From an uncultured Bacilli bacterium (GTDB lineage: Bacteria > Bacillota_I > Bacilli_A > RF39 > UBA660): DNA of 7,880 nt. The notes beneath the pieces were generated by a model that was not told the DNA's origin, searched no databases, and saw only the letters and a program-made list of their open reading frames with translations. Shown piece by piece: positions 1 to 5,648 of the stretch. The position numbers and the translations under genes are program-made. Position 1 is the stretch's first letter. Each line of letters begins with the position of its first letter. Location of the stretch: the NCBI GenBank assembly GCA_947589165.1, contig CANQCH010000051.1, forward strand, positions 1-7,880, in the 5' to 3' direction.

Positions 1-554
1 TTTGGTAAATAACCTAAATTAAATAAAATGATCTTTATTTTTTTATCTAATTTTAAGTTAATCATGTTTTCATGTGATTCTTGGTATAAATAAACATTGG
101 GAAAATCCTTAACTTTTTCTTTGGTGGCCATGATGGCAGCTTTTTGGATATCATAACCAAAAACTTTGCCATTGGTAACAAGTGTTGCTAAAAATAAAGT
201 ATCGTTACCATTACCAATGGTGGCATCAATTACGTAGTCATCTTTGGTTACAGTTTGACTAATTTCCCGGCGAACATAGTTTAAGATACTTTTATTAAAT
301 CCTTGATAAGTATGTCTAACTTTTAAATTTAGTTGAACTTCATTTAAATAGGGCATATCTAAAACGACAATATTAGGATTAATACTTTCCAAGAAGTTAG
401 TGAGATTTTTTATTAATTCTTCCGGATGAACGTTATGATCAAGCGTAATTTTAAGACTATTCGGTTGCGTTTTATTAATGGTGTTAATAACTTCTAAATT
501 AGTAACATCGGATGTAGTAATATTTATAATTTCATTTTTGGTCGCTTGATTCAT
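1..554 (-). CDS. mnmM: MnmM (YtqB)-family SAM-dependent tRNA methyltransferase, C-terminus off the window
   Basis: The minus strand is open from ATG at 554 to the left edge, giving 184 codons with no stop. The start follows AAAGGAAG (563-570) by 8 bases. Residues 108-119 read VIDATIGNGNDT, the SAM-binding motif I of the YtqB/MnmM family. VFGYDIQ (131-137) is the acidic motif II strand and FNLGYLP (178-184) is the family's characteristic FNLGYLPGG segment, cut by the window edge. MnmM is known to methylate nm5U to mnm5U at the wobble position U34 of certain tRNAs in Gram-positive bacteria; older records call it an rRNA methylase. The odd point is the first 80 or so residues, because B. subtilis YtqB, as I recall it, reaches motif I near residue 25. 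The extension looks like a small alpha/beta region (NIVVLDMP at 61-68) that I do not recognise. The gene is divergent from the XRE-CYTH gene. Family assignment is firm; the exact substrate is inferred. Confidence 0.88.
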   Translation of the reverse strand, partial: MNQATKNEIINITTSDVTNLEVINTINKTQPNSLKITLDHNVHPEELIKNLTNFLESINPNIVVLDMPYLNEVQLNLKVRHTYQGFNKSILNYVRREISQTVTKDDYVIDATIGNGNDTLFLATLVTNGKVFGYDIQKAAIMATKEKVKDFPNVYLYQESHENMINLKLDKKIKIILFNLGYLP

Positions 555-576
555 CTTTTTTTCTTCCTTTTTAAGT

Positions 577-585
577 ATTATAGCA
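577..585 (-). promoter_or_regulatory. Extended -10 promoter for the mnmM-family gene
   Basis: Read on the minus strand, 585 to 577 is TGCTATAAT, a consensus TATAAT with the TGn extension. The expected start of transcription is near 570, about 15 bases before the ATG at 554 and immediately before or at the Shine-Dalgarno. The hexamer 17 bp upstream (TTCTTC) is a poor -35, which fits an extended -10 promoter. Confidence 0.6.
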
Positions 586-611
586 TTAATCTATAAAATG
601 AAGAATTAATT

Positions 612-620
612 TGTTATAAT
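612..620 (+). promoter_or_regulatory. Extended -10 promoter for the XRE-CYTH gene
   Basis: TGTTATAAT is a perfect TATAAT with a TGn extension. The expected start of transcription is near 627, giving a leader of about 26 bases. No TTGACA-like -35 is present at the right distance (592-597 is TATAAA). The gene's ribosome binding site AGGTGAG (640-646) sits 6 bases before the ATG at 653. Confidence 0.6.
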
Positions 621-629
621 AAGTTATAA
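613..629 (+). promoter_or_regulatory. Candidate operator: GTTATAA direct repeat over the promoter
   Basis: GTTATAA occurs at 613-619 and again at 623-629, exactly 10 bp apart, so both copies face the same side of the helix. The first copy overlaps the -10 element and the second overlaps the predicted start of transcription. The adjacent gene encodes an XRE DNA-binding protein, and XRE proteins commonly repress their own promoters by binding such sites. In AT-rich DNA a 7-bp repeat can arise by chance, so this is only a candidate. Confidence 0.3.
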
Positions 630-652
630 AATTAAAAACAGGTGAGATTTAA

Positions 653-1375
653 ATGGAAATTGGGAAAAGAATAAAAAAATTAAGGATAGAAAATAAATTA
701 TCGCAAAAAGAATTGGCCGCGAAACTTTATGTTACGGATAAAGCAATTTCAAGTTGGGAACAAGATCGCACAGAACCGGACATTGCCATGATTATTAAAT
801 TGTGTGAAATTTTTCAATGTAATACCAGTTATTTAATCAATGGCGAAACTTTACGCAATGATATTGAAACGGAAATTAAAATTGCCTTAACCGAAAAAGA
901 GTTTCGCAATTTAGCAATTCTTTTAAAAGATAAAGCCCAATATCAAGGCGAAATGCTTCAAAGTGATACCTATTTTGCCACCAGGGAAAATAAACAAGAA
1001 TATTTACGAATTGGTCGGCGGGGAAATAAAAATATTTTGACTTATAAGGCCAAACGAGAAAAAAATTGCGAAGAATTAGAAGTAGAACTTGATGATGGTG
1101 AAACTTTAGGTAAAATTTTTACGGCTTTAAATTTTCACCAAATTGGCGTAGTCGAAAAAGTTCGGCAAACTTATTTATATTTAAATAAATATGAAATAGT
1201 TTTAGATCAAGTAAAGAATGTTGGTTATTTTATTGAAATTGAAATTAAAAAATATGACATGGATCAAAACAACGAATATTTAAAATTATTGCAAGTAGCA
1301 AAAGATTTAGGTTTAAATATTAATAACATGGCGACAAAACATTATTTAGATTATGTTTTAGAAAGGCAAAGTTAA
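653..1375 (+). CDS. XRE helix-turn-helix regulator fused to a CYTH (CyaB-like) domain
   Basis: This is a 240-residue cytoplasmic protein. Residues 1-63 are an XRE (Cro/C1 type) DNA-binding domain: IGKRIKKLR, then LSQKELAAKL and the recognition helix around VTDKAISSWEQ. Residues 70-235 are a CYTH domain, the fold shared by class IV adenylyl cyclases (CyaB) and thiamine-triphosphatases. It starts with the signature ExExK as ETEIK (72-76). QSDTYF (103-108), the basic strand YLRIGRR (117-123), LTYK (129-132), ELEVEL (141-146), KVRQTY (169-174) and a closing FIEIE (193-197) complete the acidic/basic tunnel pattern. CYTH enzymes bind triphosphates with divalent metal; here the substrate is unknown. 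The residues look complete enough for catalysis, so the domain may be an enzyme or a ligand sensor controlling DNA binding (inference). It is monocistronic by appearance and divergent from the mnmM-family gene. Domain calls are secure; the role is open. Confidence 0.88.
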   Translation: MEIGKRIKKLRIENKLSQKELAAKLYVTDKAISSWEQDRTEPDIAMIIKLCEIFQCNTSYLINGETLRNDIETEIKIALTEKEFRNLAILLKDKAQYQGEMLQSDTYFATRENKQEYLRIGRRGNKNILTYKAKREKNCEELEVELDDGETLGKIFTALNFHQIGVVEKVRQTYLYLNKYEIVLDQVKNVGYFIEIEIKKYDMDQNNEYLKLLQVAKDLGLNINNMATKHYLDYVLERQS

Positions 1376-1385
1376 GGTTAAATTT

Positions 1386-1414
1386 TTGCTTAAAATTAGA
1401 AAAAATGGTAAAAT
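1386..1414 (+). promoter_or_regulatory. Promoter of the DUF362 gene pair
   Basis: TTGCTT (1386-1391) and TAAAAT (1409-1414) are separated by exactly 17 bp, and TGG precedes the -10 as a TGn extension. The expected start of transcription is near 1421, leaving a leader of only about 11 bases that begins with the Shine-Dalgarno GGAGGG. The same pair of boxes with the same spacing recurs upstream of 4082 and 6172. Confidence 0.7.
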
Positions 1415-1431
1415 AATAAATGGAGGGAAAA

Positions 1432-2316
1432 ATGCAAGCAAAAGTTTATTTTACGAAGGATATTAGTAGTACTGGATTAGTAAAGATTTATGAAGCTTTG
1501 GGAGCCGATTTAAAAGGCAAAGTAGCAGTTAAAATATCAACTGGAGAACCAGGTGGTCATAATTATTTGCAACCGGACTTAATTAAAAATTTAGTTCATA
1601 AACTAAACGGGACGATTGTTGAATGTAATACGGCTTATCGGGGGAAAAGATTTAATTCTGAAGATCACTGGCAAGCCTTTAAAGATCATGGTTTTACGGC
1701 AATTGCGCCATGTGATTTAATGGATGAAGAAGGAGAAATAGGTATTTCACTTGAAGGTGGTAAACACTTAAAGGGGATAAATTATGTAGGGTCGCATATT
1801 AAAAATTATGATTCGATGTTAATGCTTTCCCATTTTAAAGGACATGCCATGGGTGGCTTTGGAGGCGCCTTAAAAAATATGAGTATTGGTGTTGCTTCAA
1901 GTCATGGTAAAGCTTGGATTCATTCGGTGGGGATAACAACCGATCCTGATGAAATGTGGAATCATACTGGTGATCAAGATGGCTTTTTAGAAAGTATGGC
2001 GGAAGCCGATAAAGCGGTCGTAACTTATTTTGGCCCCGAAAATATGGCTTATATAAATGTCATGAATAATATTTCAATTGATTGTGATTGTGATAGTAAC
2101 CCCCATGATCCCGAAATGGCTGATGTTGGTATTTTTGCTAGCTTGGATCCAGTTGCTTTAGATCAATGTTGTTATGATACCATTATGAATTCTACGGATC
2201 CGGGTAAAGCTTCCTTAGTTAAAAGAATGGAAGATTTACACGCTATTCATACGGTTAGTGAAGCTGCCAATTTAGGAATTGGTTCACGCGAATATGAAGT
2301 TATTACCATAGATTAA
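1432..2316 (+). CDS. DUF362 family protein lacking the ferredoxin insert
   Basis: The product has 294 residues from ATG 1432. An in-frame ATG at 1420 is rejected because it overlaps the Shine-Dalgarno GGAGGG (1422-1427) and lies at or before the predicted transcription start. DUF362 hallmarks run in order: VAVKISTGEPGG (31-42), NTAYRGKR (66-73), LSHFKGHAMGGFGGALKN (132-149) with IGVASSHGK (152-160), DCDC (217-220), FASLDPVALDQ (235-245), and HTVSEAANLGIGS (273-285). Many family members carry a 4Fe-4S ferredoxin domain with CxxCxxC clusters after the GFGGALKN region. Here that place holds an acidic, cysteine-free stretch (about 165-200), so no classical cluster is expected. The remaining cysteines (DCDC, and CC at 246-247) could bind metal. 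There is no signal peptide, so it is probably cytoplasmic. The family's biochemical role is not established. The gene heads a unit with the gene at 2341. Confidence 0.9.
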   Translation: MQAKVYFTKDISSTGLVKIYEALGADLKGKVAVKISTGEPGGHNYLQPDLIKNLVHKLNGTIVECNTAYRGKRFNSEDHWQAFKDHGFTAIAPCDLMDEEGEIGISLEGGKHLKGINYVGSHIKNYDSMLMLSHFKGHAMGGFGGALKNMSIGVASSHGKAWIHSVGITTDPDEMWNHTGDQDGFLESMAEADKAVVTYFGPENMAYINVMNNISIDCDCDSNPHDPEMADVGIFASLDPVALDQCCYDTIMNSTDPGKASLVKRMEDLHAIHTVSEAANLGIGSREYEVITID

Positions 2317-2340
2317 TATCTTTTAGGGGGTAGGTTATAG

Positions 2341-3150
2341 ATGAATATCAATTATTTTAAAGTAGATTTTGCGCCAACAATTGAGGAATGTTTTGCGACT
2401 ATTTTTATGCATCCATATGCCGAACATAGTACCGAACCGATAACGCAAGAAGTGGGAGCCTATCTTACCGAAGGCGAAGATTTGGTGGCCTTAACGGAAA
2501 AAAAGCGGCAATCATTATCGGATGAAGATTTTTATCACCTTTTTGAAAAATTTGCTTTTGCGGAATTAGATGAAAAAGATTTATTAAAAGTTTTAGCTTT
2601 AAAATATCATAAAAATTTTTGTGGCATTCGCTTTTTAAAAACCAATATGATTAAGAACTTTTTGTTTTTAAATCAAGATTTAAAAATTACTTGGCAAATG
2701 CCTCATTTTGCTTATTATCGCGTTTTTTATACTGATGATGCGGCAATTGACTGGCATAAATATTATTCTTATCAAGAAATAAAAACCTTAATTTCAGCTC
2801 ATAAACTGGTCCTATTTGAAGAGATGTTTAATATTTATATTGCCCATGGTGAAAAAATGGCCCAATATAAACTCTTACCAATGTTAGAACCAGGTTCTTT
2901 AATGGATAATGCGGAATTAAGATTAGCGACGATTAAATATTTAAGAAAACATTTAAGTTGTAAGGAACTAGCTCAAGGATTAGAAATCTATTTAGAAAGT
3001 ATTAAAGAACAAATAGAATATTTAAGTTTAACAGATGATAAATTTCAATTTGAAATTGATTATGCGAGAAAATGTTTAGCGGATTTAGAAAGCCAAGGCC
3101 ATGTCCAAAAATTAGAACGTTTACTTACAACAGTACATAATGTTAAATAA
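2341..3150 (+). CDS. Uncharacterised 269-residue protein
   Basis: I do not recognise this protein. It starts 24 bases after the DUF362 gene with AGGGGG (2325-2330) and TAGG (2331-2334) as ribosome binding site, so it is probably co-transcribed. Codon use matches its neighbours and the frame is clean for 269 codons, which supports a real gene. The sequence is soluble, with no signal peptide or membrane helix. It is rich in aromatic residues in the middle (for example HFAYYRVFY around 122-130) and strongly helical and charged at the C-terminal end (about 195-265, including ELAQGLEIYLESIKEQIEYL). Four scattered cysteines show no metal-site spacing. The N-terminal part contains acidic DEED/DEKD turns (around 60-80) between short helices. 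Partnership with the DUF362 protein is suggested by operon position only. Confidence 0.75.
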   Translation: MNINYFKVDFAPTIEECFATIFMHPYAEHSTEPITQEVGAYLTEGEDLVALTEKKRQSLSDEDFYHLFEKFAFAELDEKDLLKVLALKYHKNFCGIRFLKTNMIKNFLFLNQDLKITWQMPHFAYYRVFYTDDAAIDWHKYYSYQEIKTLISAHKLVLFEEMFNIYIAHGEKMAQYKLLPMLEPGSLMDNAELRLATIKYLRKHLSCKELAQGLEIYLESIKEQIEYLSLTDDKFQFEIDYARKCLADLESQGHVQKLERLLTTVHNVK

Positions 3151-3171
3151 TTAGGAAAACTTCTTAAAATA

Positions 3172-3180
3172 TGCTAAAAT
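3172..3180 (+). promoter_or_regulatory. Extended -10 promoter for the TtcA-family gene
   Basis: TGCTAAAAT is the same extended -10 that precedes the gene at 6172. The hexamer 17 bp upstream (TAGGAA, 3152-3157) is a weak -35. The expected start of transcription is near 3187, giving a leader of about 19 bases with AAGGAG (3192-3197) placed 8 bases before the ATG. No hairpin terminator separates it from the preceding gene, so read-through is also possible. Confidence 0.5.
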
Positions 3181-3205
3181 AAGGATGTTTTAAGGAGTTT
3201 TTATT

Positions 3206-4027
3206 ATGGAAAGATTTCAAGAAATAGAAAGAAGCATTATTAAAAAATATCGGAAAGAAATTTGGTCCCGATTTGTCAAGGCCGTGAAAGATTATGAGTT
3301 AATTCAAGCTAATGATTGTATTATGGTTTGTATCAGTGGGGGTAAAGATTCCTTTCTTCTAGCTAAATGTATGCAAGAATTACATCGCCATAGTGATGTT
3401 CCTTTCACCGTAAAATATGTTGTTATGAATCCCGGATACAGTGCTTATAATACAGAAAAAATTAAAAATAATGCCCAAATTCTTAATGTCGATATCGCGA
3501 TGTATGATAGTGATATATTTGAAGTAGTGAAAAGAAGCGGGGGTAAAAGTCCTTGCTATTTGTGTGCCAGAATGCGGCGGGGCTTTTTATATAGTAAAGC
3601 CGAAGAACTGGGCTGTAATAAAATTGCTTTAGGGCATCATTTTGATGATGTAATTGAAACTACTTTACTTTCCATGTTTTATGGCTCCGAAATTAAAACA
3701 ATGATGCCTAAACTTAAAAGTACAAATTTTCAAGGTTTAGAATTAATTCGCCCATTATATTTAGTTAAGGAACAAGATATTATTGCTTGGGCGAAATATA
3801 ATAAACTAGATTTTATTAATTGTGCTTGTATGTTTACGGAAAATTGTAGCCTTGATGAAGGCGAAGGTAAACGCTTAGAAATGAAAAAATTAATTAAAAA
3901 TCTTCGCCAAATTAATCCCAATATTGATCATAATATCTTTAAAAGTTTAACCAATGTTAATCTTAATTGCATTTTAGGTTATATTGATGAGGCAGGCAAA
4001 CATGATTTTTTAGAAGATTATAAGTGA
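3206..4027 (+). CDS. TtcA-family tRNA 2-thiocytidine synthetase (PP-loop ATPase)
   Basis: The 273-residue cytoplasmic protein belongs to the PP-loop (adenine nucleotide alpha hydrolase) tRNA thiolases. The ATP-binding PP-loop is SGGKDS (44-49). CYLC (117-120) matches the CxxC that TtcA uses to hold an Fe-S cluster. GHHFDD (143-148) and IRPL (181-184) are further family motifs. A second cysteine group, FINCACMFTENC (203-214), probably supplies the third cluster ligand. Characterised TtcA proteins adenylate cytidine 32 in the tRNA anticodon loop and replace its oxygen with sulfur. The length is shorter than E. coli TtcA (about 310) but fits the Firmicutes branch, where the exact tRNA target is less certain, so I give no symbol. 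ATG 3206 is supported by AAGGAG 8 bases upstream. The gene ends in TGA immediately followed by an in-frame TAG. Confidence 0.88.
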   Translation: MERFQEIERSIIKKYRKEIWSRFVKAVKDYELIQANDCIMVCISGGKDSFLLAKCMQELHRHSDVPFTVKYVVMNPGYSAYNTEKIKNNAQILNVDIAMYDSDIFEVVKRSGGKSPCYLCARMRRGFLYSKAEELGCNKIALGHHFDDVIETTLLSMFYGSEIKTMMPKLKSTNFQGLELIRPLYLVKEQDIIAWAKYNKLDFINCACMFTENCSLDEGEGKRLEMKKLIKNLRQINPNIDHNIFKSLTNVNLNCILGYIDEAGKHDFLEDYK

Positions 4028-4035
4028 TAGATTTA

Positions 4036-4064
4036 TTGCTAAAGTTAAAAATCTGTACTAAAAT
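4036..4064 (+). promoter_or_regulatory. Promoter of the PH / anchored protein / LysM operon
   Basis: TTGCTA (4036-4041), a 17-bp spacer and TAAAAT (4059-4064) form a promoter nearly identical to those at 1386 and 6120. The expected start of transcription is near 4071, where the Shine-Dalgarno AGGTGG (4071-4076) begins, so the leader before ATG 4082 would be only about 11 bases. A 6-bp inverted repeat, AGATTT (4029-4034) and AAATCT (4049-4054), flanks the -35 and could be a regulator site, though it may be chance. Confidence 0.7.
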
Positions 4065-4081
4065 AATAGTAGGTGGTTTAA

Positions 4082-4540
4082 ATGAACGAAGGAACAAAAA
4101 AAAGTGTTTATGATTTAGCATTAGACTTTAAAAGAAGACATCGTGGTGGTGTAGTTTGGCGGTTAAAAAAGCATTGTGCCATTATTGAAAAACATCTAAA
4201 TCCGGGCGAAGAAGTTATCTTTGCTTTCGCGGGCCAAAAAAATGTCGATTTTTATGATATTTTTGAAACTTGTGTCGTCGCTTTAACCAATAAAAGATTA
4301 CTTTTAGCGCAAAAAAGAGTTATTTGGGGGTACATATTTAGTTCAATTACCCCGGATTTATATAATGACTTACAAGTTCACCAAGGCTTACTTTTTGGTC
4401 GGGTAACTGTTGATACCGTTAAAGAAGAAGTAATAATATCAAATTTACCTAAAAGTGGTGTGGATGAAATTGAAACTAACATTACCGAATTTATGATGCG
4501 GGAAAAACAAAAATATAAAACAAGGGAAGATAATGAATGA
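4082..4540 (+). CDS. Bacterial PH-like domain protein
   Basis: The 152-residue protein has no signal peptide and no clear membrane helix. After a basic N-terminal tail (about 1-32, with KRRHRGG at 18-23) comes a domain with the pattern of bacterial pleckstrin-homology-like proteins. It comprises LNPGEEVIFAFAGQ (39-52), a central LTNKRLLLAQKR (68-79), YNDLQVHQGLLFGRVTVDT (94-112), and a closing helix DEIETNITEFM (128-138). In this family the LTNKRLL strand and the I/Y-x-D-I/L strand are the most recognisable features. Bacterial PH-like domains are poorly characterised; some take part in membrane or envelope stress functions. It heads a three-gene operon and overlaps the next gene by ATGA (4537-4540), so the two are probably translationally coupled. 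The family call is by pattern and moderately sure; the role is unknown. Confidence 0.72.
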   Translation: MNEGTKKSVYDLALDFKRRHRGGVVWRLKKHCAIIEKHLNPGEEVIFAFAGQKNVDFYDIFETCVVALTNKRLLLAQKRVIWGYIFSSITPDLYNDLQVHQGLLFGRVTVDTVKEEVIISNLPKSGVDEIETNITEFMMREKQKYKTREDNE

Positions 4541-5604
4541 AAAAAGTTGGGGGATTAATAATAATTTTACTTTTATTATTTTCTCTTTTTTTATATTGGT
4601 ATTTTCACCCCACTAATTATGAACTTAATTACCAAGTAAATAATTTTCCGGTAAAGGAAAAATATGATAAAGAGAAGAAAGCTTACTTTTTGGAAATTAC
4701 CTATCAAAAGCAAAAATTTAATTATGTTTTATTAGCTAAATATACGCATAAAAGGAAGTTAATAACCAACGTCGCCTTAGTCGAAGATATAGCCGAAGCA
4801 ACTTGTATCGCCCCCGAAAGTAAATATTTAAACGTATATGATTTATGTTTACAAGGTGATGAATTAACGACTAAAAATGTGTATTTACCGGATCCAGAAA
4901 CCAAGGTGCAAAAAGATTATAATAATATTAAAATATATGATTATAATGCGAAAACTTATTTATTATGGAACTATCATAATTATATTTATTTAAATGCGAA
5001 AAAGTCTGATTTACTAAAATTATTTGCGCAAGATTTATATTCTTTAAAACTGGTTTATGCCACGCCCAGATATTTGTTTGTTCCGGATCAAACGAATGAA
5101 TATACTTTTGATAATTACTATTTAATTGATGCCGAAAAAGGTAAAATTAAAAACATTAAATTAACGAAGGAAATCTATTTTGATAGTTATATTTTGGGAA
5201 CCGAAAAAAATAATCTTTATTTAGTTGATCGGAAAAATAAACAAGAATATAAGATTAATTTAACGAAGGGCCAAATGACGAAGATTGAAGGCCAAGTTTT
5301 AGTAAATGATAAATGGGAAAAAGTATCGATTACTAAACTAATTAATGAAGATTATGCCTTTAAGAATGATAATTTAATAGAATACGTTATTGAAGATCAA
5401 AATTTATATATGGAAGGACCTAATTTAAAAATTAGATTATCGAATAAAGCGGTTAATAAAATAGTTGGTCGCGATCAAGATGGCATTTATTATTTAGCTG
5501 GCGATGCCTTATACTATTTTAGTTTTCCAAAGGGCGAAGTAAAACTTTTAAGTTATTCAGAATGGAATTTTAATTTTAATAACATGGTTTATGTTTTTGA
5601 TTAA
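4537..5604 (+). CDS. Membrane-anchored extracytoplasmic protein, possibly beta-propeller-like
   Basis: I do not recognise the family. The 355-residue product starts within the stop of the upstream gene (ATGA), with AAGGGAAG (4522-4529) 7 bases before the ATG. MKK and then a hydrophobic run (about 4-22) make an uncleaved signal anchor: there is no lipobox cysteine and no small-residue cleavage site, so residues 25-355 should face outward. The exterior part is rich in Tyr, Asn and Lys and dominated by short beta strands. Recurring units such as YYLIDAEKGKIKNI (194-207), LYLVDRKNKQEYKI (227-240) and IYYLAGDALYYFSF (317-330) resemble propeller blades, which is inference. The only two cysteines, C90 and C104, are 14 residues apart and could form a disulfide. 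There is no catalytic motif I can name. The operon position between a PH-like and a LysM protein suggests an envelope role. Confidence 0.8.
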   Translation: MKKVGGLIIILLLLFSLFLYWYFHPTNYELNYQVNNFPVKEKYDKEKKAYFLEITYQKQKFNYVLLAKYTHKRKLITNVALVEDIAEATCIAPESKYLNVYDLCLQGDELTTKNVYLPDPETKVQKDYNNIKIYDYNAKTYLLWNYHNYIYLNAKKSDLLKLFAQDLYSLKLVYATPRYLFVPDQTNEYTFDNYYLIDAEKGKIKNIKLTKEIYFDSYILGTEKNNLYLVDRKNKQEYKINLTKGQMTKIEGQVLVNDKWEKVSITKLINEDYAFKNDNLIEYVIEDQNLYMEGPNLKIRLSNKAVNKIVGRDQDGIYYLAGDALYYFSFPKGEVKLLSYSEWNFNFNNMVYVFD

Positions 5605-5648
5605 CCAAATTAGGATATTTTCATACCATATAACTAGGAAGTGAAGAA

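Noticed and set aside
3730..3921. Minus-strand open frame of 63 codons
   Set aside because: It lies wholly inside the TtcA-family gene, antisense to its conserved IRPL and cysteine regions, and its translation shows no domain.
4029..4054. Inverted repeat AGATTT / AAATCT around the -35 of the 4082 promoter
   Set aside because: Six-base arms with a 14-base gap are expected by chance in such AT-rich DNA, and nothing similar occurs at the other promoters. Mentioned under that promoter only.
4025..4540. Idea that TGA is read as tryptophan (Mycoplasma code)
   Set aside because: Tryptophans in all the genes use TGG, no conserved gene contains an internal TGA, and the TGA at 4538-4540 forms a classic ATGA start/stop overlap.
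4722..4904. Minus-strand open frame of 60 codons
   Set aside because: It is antisense to the well-supported gene at 4537 and has no family resemblance; most likely a by-product of the sense codons.
5605..5648. Possible internal promoter (TATAAC at 5629-5634) before the LysM gene
   Set aside because: No -35 lies at a suitable distance and the 44-base gap without a terminator fits co-transcription with the gene upstream.
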